DNA of 9,447 bases from Legionellaceae bacterium (GCA_947504795.1 CANNJG010000062.1:1-9447), one strand, 5' to 3'; positions 1 to 6,805 are shown, numbered from the stretch's first letter. Numbers and translations are program-made. The notes: generated by a model from the sequence alone, not told the origin.

Positions 1-1
1 A

Positions 2-700
2 GACCATGCTACAGGTGATTTTGTCGTGCTCATGGACTCAGATTTACAACACCCCCCGGCATTGATACCTGATATGGTGAGTAAAGCTGCGGAAGGTTAT
101 GATGTTGTTTGTGCGTCGCGGACCAATCGCAATAGAGAATCCTGGTTAAAAAAAATGACTGCCCAAGGTTTTTATCGACTATCGCGCAAGATGACAGGAT
201 TTGATTTAAATTCTGATACCGGTAATTTTAGATTGTTGAATCGTAAAGTCGTCGATTCAGTCAATAAAATGAAGGAGAGTAATCGTCATTTAATTATGAT
301 GTTTGCTTATGTTGGTTTTAAGACGGCAACGATTTCGTTTCATTGTCCTCCGCGCTTTGCCGGAAAAAGCAAATATAATATGCGCAAACTCATTTCCTTA
401 TCGTTAGATTCTATTATTGGGTTTTCATCCCGCCCATTGCGATTAATGTCTGTATTATCGGTATTTGTTTCTTTGTTGATGATGCTGTATGCAGGTTTTA
501 TTTTGGTTCAAAAGTTGTTTTCACATCAACAATTGGCGGATGGGTTGGCCTCAGTGATTTTTTTAATTGCGGGTTTGTTTTCTCTACTGTTTTTATTTTT
601 GGCAGTGATTTCTGAGTATATTAGCCGAATTTTGGTCGAAACAAAAAATCGGCCGCTGTATACTATTGCAAGTCACATAACCTATGACCTATTGAACTAA
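2..700 (+). CDS. Polyprenyl-phosphate glycosyltransferase, GT2 family (GtrB/ArnC/DPM1-like), 5' end outside window
   Basis: This gene is open at the left edge; 232 residues are visible and the first roughly 80-90 residues of the GT-A fold are missing, judging by usual family length (about 310-330). The visible part begins with the DxD-type motif region (ATGDFVVLMDSDLQHPP), which binds the metal and nucleotide sugar. It continues through SDTGNFRLLNRKVV and the amphipathic segment KYNMRKL..SLDSIIGFSSRPLRL, and ends with two hydrophobic segments that anchor the enzyme in the inner membrane, plus the family tail ISEYISRILVETKNRP. By family knowledge it moves a sugar from a nucleotide sugar to undecaprenyl phosphate on the cytoplasmic face. 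The sugar cannot be read from sequence, but the deacetylase two genes downstream suggests a HexNAc (inference). It is followed four bases later by a GtrA gene, the usual partner. The operon promoter lies outside the window. Confidence 0.93.
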   Translation, partial: DHATGDFVVLMDSDLQHPPALIPDMVSKAAEGYDVVCASRTNRNRESWLKKMTAQGFYRLSRKMTGFDLNSDTGNFRLLNRKVVDSVNKMKESNRHLIMMFAYVGFKTATISFHCPPRFAGKSKYNMRKLISLSLDSIIGFSSRPLRLMSVLSVFVSLLMMLYAGFILVQKLFSHQQLADGLASVIFLIAGLFSLLFLFLAVISEYISRILVETKNRPLYTIASHITYDLLN

Positions 701-704
701 CTGA

Positions 705-1121
705 ATGACTAAATTAAGCTCTCTTCGGCGACAGATAGTAACCTCTCCTCATTTTCGGATTGTGCGGTACGGTATGGTTGGGCTTAGCAACATGAGTGTG
801 TGTTTTATCGTCATGTATTTAGGCGCGCTGGCCGGACTGCATTACCTTCAATACACGGTTTTAGGTTACTCTATTTCAATTGTCTACAGTTTTTATATGA
901 ATCTACGCTTTACTTTTCGAGTGTCGGGGAACATAACCCGGCGTTTGTTATTATTCTTTTTAGTGAATTTTACAAATTTAGGATTAGTTGAAGTGATTGA
1001 GTATGTGATGATAGATGTGTGGAAAATAAATCATTTGTTTTCTATTATTTGTGCGATGGTGTGGTATTCCCTAACAGGGTTTATTTGCAGCATGTTATTC
1101 GTATATCGACGTAAAGAATAA
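705..1121 (+). CDS. GtrA-family small membrane protein, putative polyprenyl-phosphate-sugar flippase
   Basis: The 138-residue protein has the GtrA layout: a short basic cytoplasmic N-terminus, then RYGMVGLSN at the entry to the first membrane segment, and four hydrophobic helices at about residues 20-42, 47-66, 80-104 and 111-133, with a charged end (YRRKE). The stretch YSFYMNLRFTFR matches the conserved N-x-x-F-x-F-R signature between helices 2 and 3. GtrA proteins are proposed to flip undecaprenyl-phosphate-linked sugars made by a GtrB-like partner, which here is the gene just upstream. No good Shine-Dalgarno precedes the ATG, and it sits four bases after the previous stop, so coupled translation is likely. 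The gene is visibly AT-rich. Here it would fill the role of ArnE/ArnF in the Arn pathway (inference). Confidence 0.88.
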   Translation: MTKLSSLRRQIVTSPHFRIVRYGMVGLSNMSVCFIVMYLGALAGLHYLQYTVLGYSISIVYSFYMNLRFTFRVSGNITRRLLLFFLVNFTNLGLVEVIEYVMIDVWKINHLFSIICAMVWYSLTGFICSMLFVYRRKE

Positions 1122-1123
1122 TT

Positions 1124-2044
1124 ATGGGGTGGCTGCCGCAGGATAAGGGCACTTTAAAGGGTGCTCAAAAAGATATTTGGTTATGTGCCGATGATTTTGC
1201 TCAGTCAGAACAGATATCTATGGCGATACTCTCATTAGCCAATCAACAGCGATTAAATGCTATTAGTTGTTTGGTGAATATGTCGTTTTGGCCTGAAGCA
1301 CACGTTGATTTGGCGAGGGTGAAATCGACTCATTTTATTGGTTTACACTTGAATTTAACGTTTGGACAACCTTTAAGCGCATTATGGCATAAGCATTATG
1401 GCAGTGAATTTATGGGCCTATTGCCTTTGCTCAAGTTGGCCTATAGCCGGCGGTTGGACCAAGCGGTAGTTGCGGCAGAAATTCAAGCACAAATAGATAT
1501 GTTTACCCAAGACATGCATATTTATCCAGATTTTATAGATGGGCATCAACATATTCAACAACTCCCGGTGATTCGCGACGTTTTATTACGCACCTACCAA
1601 CGCCATTATTTGCGTGTGCATGGCCTAAAGGGAGAGCGGATAGACTCCGACTCACCTCAGGCGTGTTTTTTACGTAAAACGTATAATAATTGGCGAGATT
1701 GGGGATCCATGGCTGGGTTTCCTAAATCCCAAGCTTTGGCTATATTAGGCGGTATGAAATGGGACCGTATGATCGCGAAAGCGAATATTCCTCGAAATAG
1801 CAGTTTTGCTGGCGTGTACCGTTTTCAAGCGGCAAAGCATTATCGAACCTATTTCCAGCAATTTTTGTCTCGCATCAGTGCGGGAGGGTTGATTATGTGT
1901 CATCCTGGTTATCCTTCCGAAGCTTCTCAAGATCCGCTTTATCCCTATCGTCATTATGAATTAGAATATTTTATGAGTAGTGACTTTTTACAGGATATGC
2001 AAGATAATGCCGCAGAGCTTATCCATAAACATGAGCAGGGTTAA
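1124..2044 (+). CDS. YdjC/ChbG/HpnK-family carbohydrate deacetylase, probably acting on a lipid-linked amino sugar
   Basis: The 306-residue protein has the YdjC-superfamily metal-site motifs in order: CADDFAQS (Asp23 as probable base, Asp24 as metal ligand), GLHLNLT (His75), the paired histidines DGHQHIQQLP (His141 and His143) and near the end MCHPGYPSE (His260). Members remove acetyl groups from N-acetylated sugars, such as chitooligosaccharides (ChbG), hopanoid-linked GlcNAc (HpnK) and Und-P-GalNAc (NaxD of Francisella). There is no signal peptide, so the enzyme is probably cytoplasmic. Its place between a Und-P glycosyltransferase/GtrA pair and an ArnT-like transferase favours the NaxD-like role. 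HpnK is less likely because no hopanoid gene is seen. The only usable start is the ATG two bases after the gtrA stop; the Shine-Dalgarno is weak, and about 15 residues precede the conserved fold. Confidence 0.87.
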   Translation: MGWLPQDKGTLKGAQKDIWLCADDFAQSEQISMAILSLANQQRLNAISCLVNMSFWPEAHVDLARVKSTHFIGLHLNLTFGQPLSALWHKHYGSEFMGLLPLLKLAYSRRLDQAVVAAEIQAQIDMFTQDMHIYPDFIDGHQHIQQLPVIRDVLLRTYQRHYLRVHGLKGERIDSDSPQACFLRKTYNNWRDWGSMAGFPKSQALAILGGMKWDRMIAKANIPRNSSFAGVYRFQAAKHYRTYFQQFLSRISAGGLIMCHPGYPSEASQDPLYPYRHYELEYFMSSDFLQDMQDNAAELIHKHEQG

Positions 2045-2050
2045 GGTTTT

Positions 2051-3517
2051 ATGTCTTTAGTAACGCAACGCGCGGCGCGTCAATTTTTTTGGGTGTTGGT
2101 ATTTTTATTTTGCACTCGATTACTGGCGATGTATTACATCCCTTTAAATGATTCCACCGAGGCCCGTTATGGTGAAATCGCACGGATCATGCTGGAAACC
2201 CATAATTGGATTACCCCCATGCATCAGTACAACGTGCCGTTTTGGGCAAAGCCACCGTTGTCGATATGGCTGTCAGCCTTATCGATGAAGGTGTTGGGTG
2301 TTTCGCCCTTTGCAGCACGATTGCCCGGATTCTTGTTATCGTTGAGTATTCTGGGATTGGTTTGGAGTATTGCAAAGCGTCGCGGTGGGGTGACTGCGGC
2401 GATGACGGCGACGCTGGTATTAGCCGGGACACTTTATTTTTATCTCAACTCTGGGACCGTGATGACGGATCCTTCTTTATTATTTTCAACAAGTCTTATC
2501 ATGATAGCGTTTTGGCAAACCGTTATGGAGCGGCAACGCAGCTGGAGATATCTTTTTTTTATTGGGATGGGAGTTGGATTGTTGGCCAAGGGGCCTGTTG
2601 CGTTAATTTTGGCCGTGATGCCGATAGGATTATGGGTTTTGATTGAGCGACGGTGGTTAGCGATAGGGCGAGTGTTTCCGTGGTTCAAAGGATTATTCTT
2701 GACCGCGGTGATTGCCTTGCCTTGGTATTGTCTAGCCGAATTGAAGACGCCGGGATTTTTGTATTATTTTATTGTAGGGGAACACCTCGGTCGATTTTTA
2801 CAGCCGGGTTGGCAGGGCGATAAGTATGGGTTTGCGCACGTTGCACCGTATGGGATGATCTGGATTTATGCCCTTTTCGGGACCTTCCCTTGGTGTCTTC
2901 CAGGCGGTATGTGGTTGTATCAAAACAGAAAACGATTGCCCAGTCTGAATCAAGAGGATAAGAGTTGGATACGTTATTTATTATTATCTGCGCTCACACC
3001 TTTAGTGTTCTTTACCTTCGCGAGAAATATTATTTATCCTTATGTTTTTCCAAGTTTGCCTGCTTTCGCGTTATTGTTTGTAGAATTGGTCAAACACGCG
3101 TCGATTCCAGAGCAACAATTGAAACGCTTATTTCCGATAGCTACAACCGTTGGATTTATATTTTCAATAGCGATAGCGGTGTTTGTATGGGATCCTGAGT
3201 GGGTGGCCAAGTCGCAAGATAGGGTTGTCGCGGCTTATAAAACTCAATCCCCCACTGCACAGAGTCGCTTAATTTATTGGACTGCAAAAACCGATTATTC
3301 TGCGCAGTTTTATTCAGAGGGGCGCGCGACGTCAACGCTTTATCCCAAAGAGTTATGTCGATTGCTTGCGAATAACACGAAAAATTACGTGGTATTAGAT
3401 TCAGAAGAGTTGCGCCCAATCCCAGACCCGTTAATGTCACAGTTGCAAAAAATATCAGAAGTGCGCGTATTGTCTAAGATCTATACAATATATGTTGCGG
3501 ATCATCCAAGTTGCTAG
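2051..3517 (+). CDS. ArnT-like integral membrane glycosyltransferase (GT83/PMT superfamily)
   Basis: The 488-residue, very hydrophobic protein has about 11-12 membrane segments and a soluble C-terminal tail of roughly 100 residues. Aligned by eye to E. coli ArnT, the first periplasmic loop carries NDSTEARYGEIARIM (residues 33-47, ArnT has PDETRYAEISREM), followed by VPFWAKPPLSIW, MTDPS, LLAKGPVALIL, VGEHLGRFLQ and ARNIIYPYVFPSLP. These enzymes take a sugar from undecaprenyl phosphate in the periplasm and add it to lipid A phosphate or another acceptor. The conserved Asp of the family DE pair is Thr here (Thr36-Glu37), with an Asp two residues earlier; this looks like a subfamily trait rather than damage, since the frame is intact. 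AAGG at 2043-2046 serves as a short-spaced ribosome site. The acceptor (lipid A, core or other glycan) cannot be told from sequence. Confidence 0.88.
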   Translation: MSLVTQRAARQFFWVLVFLFCTRLLAMYYIPLNDSTEARYGEIARIMLETHNWITPMHQYNVPFWAKPPLSIWLSALSMKVLGVSPFAARLPGFLLSLSILGLVWSIAKRRGGVTAAMTATLVLAGTLYFYLNSGTVMTDPSLLFSTSLIMIAFWQTVMERQRSWRYLFFIGMGVGLLAKGPVALILAVMPIGLWVLIERRWLAIGRVFPWFKGLFLTAVIALPWYCLAELKTPGFLYYFIVGEHLGRFLQPGWQGDKYGFAHVAPYGMIWIYALFGTFPWCLPGGMWLYQNRKRLPSLNQEDKSWIRYLLLSALTPLVFFTFARNIIYPYVFPSLPAFALLFVELVKHASIPEQQLKRLFPIATTVGFIFSIAIAVFVWDPEWVAKSQDRVVAAYKTQSPTAQSRLIYWTAKTDYSAQFYSEGRATSTLYPKELCRLLANNTKNYVVLDSEELRPIPDPLMSQLQKISEVRVLSKIYTIYVADHPSC

Positions 3518-3566
3518 ACAAAAACATTATCTACCTAGGTCTCAAGGTGGTTAAGGTGGTGGCAGC

Positions 3567-4721
3567 TTAGTGCAAAGCCTGTTCTAAGTCGGCTTTGAGA
3601 TCCGACATATCCTCAATACCAACAGATAAACGAATGAGCCCATCTTCGATACCTAACTTATCGCGGTTCGCTTTTGGAATCGACGCATGTGTCATAATAG
3701 CGGGGTGTTCAATTAAACTTTCTACACCCCCTAGACTTTCTGCTAGGGTAAAGAGTTCGCAGCGAGCTAAGCAGCGCGTTGCTTGCTCCAATCCTTGTTT
3801 TAATATCACAGAAATTATCCCACCAAATGCACGCATTTGGTTTTTGGCTAATTCGTGCTGAGGGTGTTCTGTTAATCCGGGATAAATGACGGCTTTAACA
3901 GCGGGATGCTGTTGTAACCAAAGCGCCAGAGCCATGGCGCTGGTGCAGTGCTGTTGCATTCTAAGGGCCAAAGTTTTCAGTCCTCTGGATACTAGAAATG
4001 CATCAAAGGGGCTTGCAATCGCACCACAGGAATTTTGTAAAAAAGCCATTTGCTCGACAAGTGCTGGATTTTCGCCGACCACAGCGATACCGGATATGAC
4101 ATCTGAATGGCCATTTAAATATTTAGTGGCAGAATGCACAACAATATCAAATCCAAATTCGATGGGACGTTGGATCCATGGAGAGGCGAAGGTATTATCG
4201 GCAACGGTGATAAGTTGGTGTTTTTTTCCTAACGCTGCGATCCGCGTCAGATCAGCGATATGCAGCATTGGATTAGAGGGCGTTTCTATCCATATCATAC
4301 GGGTGTTGGGTTGAATGGCTGCTTCAATAGCCTCAATCTTCCGCGTATCGACATAAGAAAAAGATAATGCTGAGGACCGTTTTTTGACCTTATCAAATAA
4401 ACGAAAGGTTCCCCCGTATAGATCCGAAGAAGCGATGACGTGATCATGAGCATCGAGAAGTTCGATAACCGTCATAATCGCCGCCATTCCAGACGCAAAT
4501 GCAAACGCACGTGTGCCTGATTCTAAATTGGCTATGGTTTCTTCCAGAGCAAAACGGGTCGGATTCTGTGTTCTTGAGTACTCATAACCGCTATGAACGC
4601 CAGGGGATGTTTGTCGGTAAGTAGAGGTTGCGTAAATCGGAGTAATAACAGCACCTGTCGCGGGATCCGGCTTATTGCCTACATGAATCGCGCGTGTTGA
4701 AAAGTTATTGTTTATGGGCAT
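3567..4721 (-). CDS. Cystathionine gamma-synthase / gamma-lyase family PLP enzyme (Cys/Met metabolism)
   Basis: The 384-residue protein has the complete Cys/Met-metabolism PLP fold. Visible motifs are TPIYATSTY and YEYSRTQNPTR near the N-terminus, the phosphate-binding FASGMAAI, SSDLYGGTFRLF with the ring-stacking Tyr102, IETPSNPM, VADNTFASP (Asp175), the cofactor lysine in HSATKYLNGHSD (Lys200), and ESLGGVESLIEHP near the end. It either joins O-succinyl/acetyl-homoserine and cysteine into cystathionine (MetB) or cleaves cystathionine to cysteine (gamma-lyase). The two cannot be told apart reliably here, and no neighbouring methionine or cysteine gene helps. The start at 4721 is chosen because GAGGAA lies four bases upstream and families start near this point. 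A longer reading from 4793 adds 24 residues unlike the family. It converges on the ArnT-like gene with 49 bases between and no clear terminator. Confidence 0.9.
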   Translation of the reverse strand: MPINNNFSTRAIHVGNKPDPATGAVITPIYATSTYRQTSPGVHSGYEYSRTQNPTRFALEETIANLESGTRAFAFASGMAAIMTVIELLDAHDHVIASSDLYGGTFRLFDKVKKRSSALSFSYVDTRKIEAIEAAIQPNTRMIWIETPSNPMLHIADLTRIAALGKKHQLITVADNTFASPWIQRPIEFGFDIVVHSATKYLNGHSDVISGIAVVGENPALVEQMAFLQNSCGAIASPFDAFLVSRGLKTLALRMQQHCTSAMALALWLQQHPAVKAVIYPGLTEHPQHELAKNQMRAFGGIISVILKQGLEQATRCLARCELFTLAESLGGVESLIEHPAIMTHASIPKANRDKLGIEDGLIRLSVGIEDMSDLKADLEQALH

Positions 4722-4725
4722 ACGG

Positions 4726-4731
4726 TTCCTC
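4726..4731 (-). promoter_or_regulatory. Ribosome binding site fixing the PLP enzyme start
   Basis: On the minus strand GAGGAA lies four bases before the ATG at 4721-4719. This supports the shorter protein over the reading that would start at 4793 and nearly abut the divergent GspC-like gene. Confidence 0.7.
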
Positions 4732-4795
4732 AAATTATGGCAGATGCTCGTTAAACAGTTTATGATATAGCATATTCCCGTGGTTAAGAACAATT

Positions 4796-5314
4796 ATGTT
4801 AACGCTTAACGATATTGAAACGCTGTTCATGCGGCCTGCTGTCGCTCAGACTATTTTAGTATTGATGGGGCTGGTGATGGGGCGTGAGCTGATTACAGAT
4901 GTGATGAGTTATCATAGTGTACACGTGACTGAGGATGCGAACGCCTCGGCAGGCTTGAATCAAAAGGTTGTCCGCGATCAGGCGATGATTCAAAAAAACC
5001 TAAGAGTCTCTATATTTGGAGACTACATTCCCAAAGCGTTAGTGGATTTGAATGTAAAGCCCTCAGATTTGAATATGACGCTCGTCGGTATTTTGTTTTC
5101 CTGTACGCAACGTGGGTCACAAGCGTTAATTAGTCTTGCGAATAGTCCTGCTGATACCTATGTGGTGGGTGATAAATTGCCTGGTAAAGTGACGATTAAG
5201 CAAATTACGCCAGATGGTGTCGTGTTAGAACATGCCGGTGAGTTAGAGAGTTTAAGTTTGCCAAAAGATGAACTAATTTTTGACCCGCCACCCAAACCGT
5301 TAGTAGAGGAATAA
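4796..5314 (+). CDS. GspC-like type II secretion inner-membrane protein, short form without PDZ domain
   Basis: The 172-residue protein has a short cytoplasmic start, one moderately hydrophobic segment (about residues 15-34), a polar linker, and then a homology-region (HR) type beta domain. The HR signs are SIFGDYIP, SDLNMTLVGILFS, SQALISLANSP, TYVVGDKLPG, ITPDGVVLEHAGELESLSLP. In GspC the HR domain contacts the secretin GspD in the periplasm. The chain stops just after the HR domain; E. coli GspC is about 270 residues and carries a C-terminal PDZ domain that is absent here. A PilP-like role is less likely because there is no lipobox and a membrane anchor is present. No other gsp gene is in the window. 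The start has only a weak AAGAA site; TATGAT at 4761-4766 could be its -10 box, without a good -35. A lipoprotein gene follows after three bases. Confidence 0.75.
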   Translation: MLTLNDIETLFMRPAVAQTILVLMGLVMGRELITDVMSYHSVHVTEDANASAGLNQKVVRDQAMIQKNLRVSIFGDYIPKALVDLNVKPSDLNMTLVGILFSCTQRGSQALISLANSPADTYVVGDKLPGKVTIKQITPDGVVLEHAGELESLSLPKDELIFDPPPKPLVEE

Positions 5315-5317
5315 TAT

Positions 5318-5662
5318 ATGTATAGCCGACTAAATTATGTGTTGATTGCGTTAGTAATAGGTGGATTATCTGCTTGTTTGCCCAGTCAGTTAAATTTGCG
5401 TGAAGGCATCAAGAGTTTTCAAGTTCAAGATTTCAGACAGGCGTTTATCCGTCTACGACCCGAAGCAGAAAAAGGCAATCCGCAAGCGCAGTATGCAATA
5501 GGTTATATGTATTACTACGGCCAAGGGGTGATCGAAGATCGTAGAAAAGCATGGTATTGGATTACAGAAGCCTCTGAAAATGGCGATCTAGACGCTAAAA
5601 AGGCAATGAAAGTACTCCAGAAAAATGCCGGCAGGACCGATGCGATGAAAAGTGATCATTAA
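5318..5662 (+). CDS. Small Sel1-repeat lipoprotein
   Basis: The 114-residue precursor starts with a lipoprotein signal: hydrophobic residues 8-17 and the lipobox Leu17-Ser18-Ala19-Cys20. The mature protein would start at Cys20 followed by Leu-Pro, which does not carry the Asp+2 inner-membrane retention signal, so outer-membrane sorting is likely. Residues about 54-89 form one clear Sel1-like repeat (AQYAIGYMYYYGQGV, then KAWYWITEASENG), flanked by a degenerate half repeat before and after. Such repeats make helical protein-binding surfaces; the binding partner is unknown. GAGGA at 5306-5310, inside the end of the GspC-like gene, is a good ribosome site, and the gap to that gene is three bases, so the two are almost surely cotranscribed. 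Its stop codon shares bases with the mutY stop on the other strand. Confidence 0.82.
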   Translation: MYSRLNYVLIALVIGGLSACLPSQLNLREGIKSFQVQDFRQAFIRLRPEAEKGNPQAQYAIGYMYYYGQGVIEDRRKAWYWITEASENGDLDAKKAMKVLQKNAGRTDAMKSDH

Positions 5663-6708
5663 GATTTTGGATATAAGAGAAAATAATCAATAATAGTTTT
5701 AATCGGTTTTGGTAAAGCCATTCTCACCCGATCGTTCGCGGTGACCCAGCGGCCTGGAAAACTTAAATTCTCCTGCATTTTGATGGTTTTTGCGTAAATA
5801 TCCAGCTGAAAGTGTGTGAACGTATGTTTCAGTGTCATTAATGATTCAACCTTAGTAATTGAGGTTGTGTAGTGTTGATGTAGATGGGTTAGTGGACACT
5901 CTTCCAACGCAATGGCAGGCAAGCACCAAAGCCCCCCCCAAATTCCTTTAGTCGGGCGTTGCTCTAAATAAATGGCACGGTCTTCAGTATAAAACAGTAA
6001 AAATTGCTCTTGGCGGATGGGTCGCGTTGCTCTAAGCCACCTAGGTGGATAATCATCGACAACTTTGTGTTTATAAGCCAAACATTCGGCTTTCAGTGGA
6101 CAATGTTCGCAGTTGGGTCGCACGCGGGTGCAACAGGTTGCTCCCATGTCCATAATGGCTTGCGTATACGTGCTGCATTGAGTTTTAGGCATACAAGCCT
6201 CTGCTTGTTGCCATAATTGCCGGTCGAGATCGCGTGGAGAGGTCCCTTTGATTAAAAAATAACGACTCAACACACGCTTGACATTACCATCCATGATGGC
6301 TGTGGGTTGTTCGAAGGCTAATGATGCAATTGCCGCCGCGGTCGATCGGCCAATACCAGGTAACGATTGCAATATCAGCGGATCTTTGGGAAATTGTCCC
6401 GAAAATTGTTGCACAATGATTTGTGCGCACTGATGAAGATTGCGCGCCCGCGAATAATAACCGAGCCCGGCCCACAAGGTTAATACCTCATCTAGATGAG
6501 CATTAGCTAATACATACACGTCAGGAAACCGTGTGAAAAATCCTATAAAATAAGGAATAACGGTTTGTACTTGTGTCTGTTGCAGCATGATCTCAGACAA
6601 CCAAACTCGATAGGGTGTTTGCGGCTGTTGCCACGGCAATGATTTGCGTCCGTGCACTTCATGCCAATTTAATAACGATTCGCTAAAATTTTTATTTATC
6701 CGATTCAT
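5659..6708 (-). CDS. mutY: Adenine DNA glycosylase MutY
   Basis: The 349-residue enzyme removes adenine mispaired with 8-oxoguanine or guanine. The family signs are complete: GRKSLPW and SEIMLQQTQV with catalytic Glu39 (Glu37 in E. coli), the helix-hairpin-helix LPGIGRSTAAAI, catalytic Asp140 in MDGNVKRVL, and four iron-sulphur cysteines 193, 200, 203 and 209 spaced C-x6-C-x2-C-x5-C. The C-terminal Nudix-like domain, which recognises 8-oxoguanine, has GIWGGLWCLP and the HTFTHF loop. Length matches E. coli MutY (350). The start is the only Met with the usual N-terminal distance, though its ribosome site is weak. An eight-G run lies in the codons for WGG. The gene ends overlap tail to tail with the lipoprotein gene. 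A probable AT-rich promoter lies just upstream. Confidence 0.97.
   Translation of the reverse strand: MNRINKNFSESLLNWHEVHGRKSLPWQQPQTPYRVWLSEIMLQQTQVQTVIPYFIGFFTRFPDVYVLANAHLDEVLTLWAGLGYYSRARNLHQCAQIIVQQFSGQFPKDPLILQSLPGIGRSTAAAIASLAFEQPTAIMDGNVKRVLSRYFLIKGTSPRDLDRQLWQQAEACMPKTQCSTYTQAIMDMGATCCTRVRPNCEHCPLKAECLAYKHKVVDDYPPRWLRATRPIRQEQFLLFYTEDRAIYLEQRPTKGIWGGLWCLPAIALEECPLTHLHQHYTTSITKVESLMTLKHTFTHFQLDIYAKTIKMQENLSFPGRWVTANDRVRMALPKPIKTIIDYFLLYPKS
5932..5939 (-). repeat. Run of eight G (coding strand) inside mutY
   Basis: Eight consecutive C on the plus strand read TGG GGG GGG CTT in mutY (Trp-Gly-Gly-Leu). It is the longest G/C homopolymer I see in the window. A slip of one base would shift the frame and lose most of the C-terminal 8-oxoguanine recognition domain. 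Confidence 0.9.
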
Positions 6709-6767
6709 ATTTTATTGATCCGATTTAATATTGCCGATCTAGCTCAAAAATATTTTTATAAGACATA

Positions 6768-6795
6768 TTGCAATTCATCTTGGACAAGTGATAAT
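6768..6795 (+). promoter_or_regulatory. Candidate sigma70 promoter P1 for the unknown gene
   Basis: TTGCAA (6768-6773, 4 of 6 to TTGACA) and GATAAT (6790-6795, 5 of 6 to TATAAT) are separated by 16 bases. Transcription would begin near 6802 and give a leader of about 117 bases. Seen by eye only. Confidence 0.4.
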
Positions 6796-6805
6796 CTAAA
6801 TGTAT

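Noticed and set aside
2206..2646. 146-codon open frame inside the ArnT-like gene
   Set aside because: It overlaps a clearly conserved gene in another frame, has no ribosome site and its translation looks like no protein family.
2..3517. Classical arn (L-Ara4N) operon
   Set aside because: No ArnA or ArnB is visible, and the deacetylase and flippase belong to different families from ArnD and ArnE/F.
3518..3566. Terminator between the ArnT-like gene and the PLP enzyme gene
   Set aside because: The 49 bases hold the small palindrome ACCTAGGT and a 9-base-period AAGGTGGT repeat, but no GC-rich stem with a T-run.
3886..4314. 142-codon frame antisense to the PLP enzyme gene
   Set aside because: Shadow of the conserved coding frame on the other strand; cysteine-rich, low-complexity translation and no start signals.
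4722..4793. Upstream extension of the PLP enzyme to an ATG at 4793
   Set aside because: The extra 24 residues do not resemble the family and would fill the whole divergent promoter region; GAGGAA before 4721 supports the shorter form.
6037..6048. 12-base perfect palindrome CCACCTAGGTGG
   Set aside because: It lies inside mutY, where it encodes a Pro-Pro-Arg-Trp stretch; probably chance.
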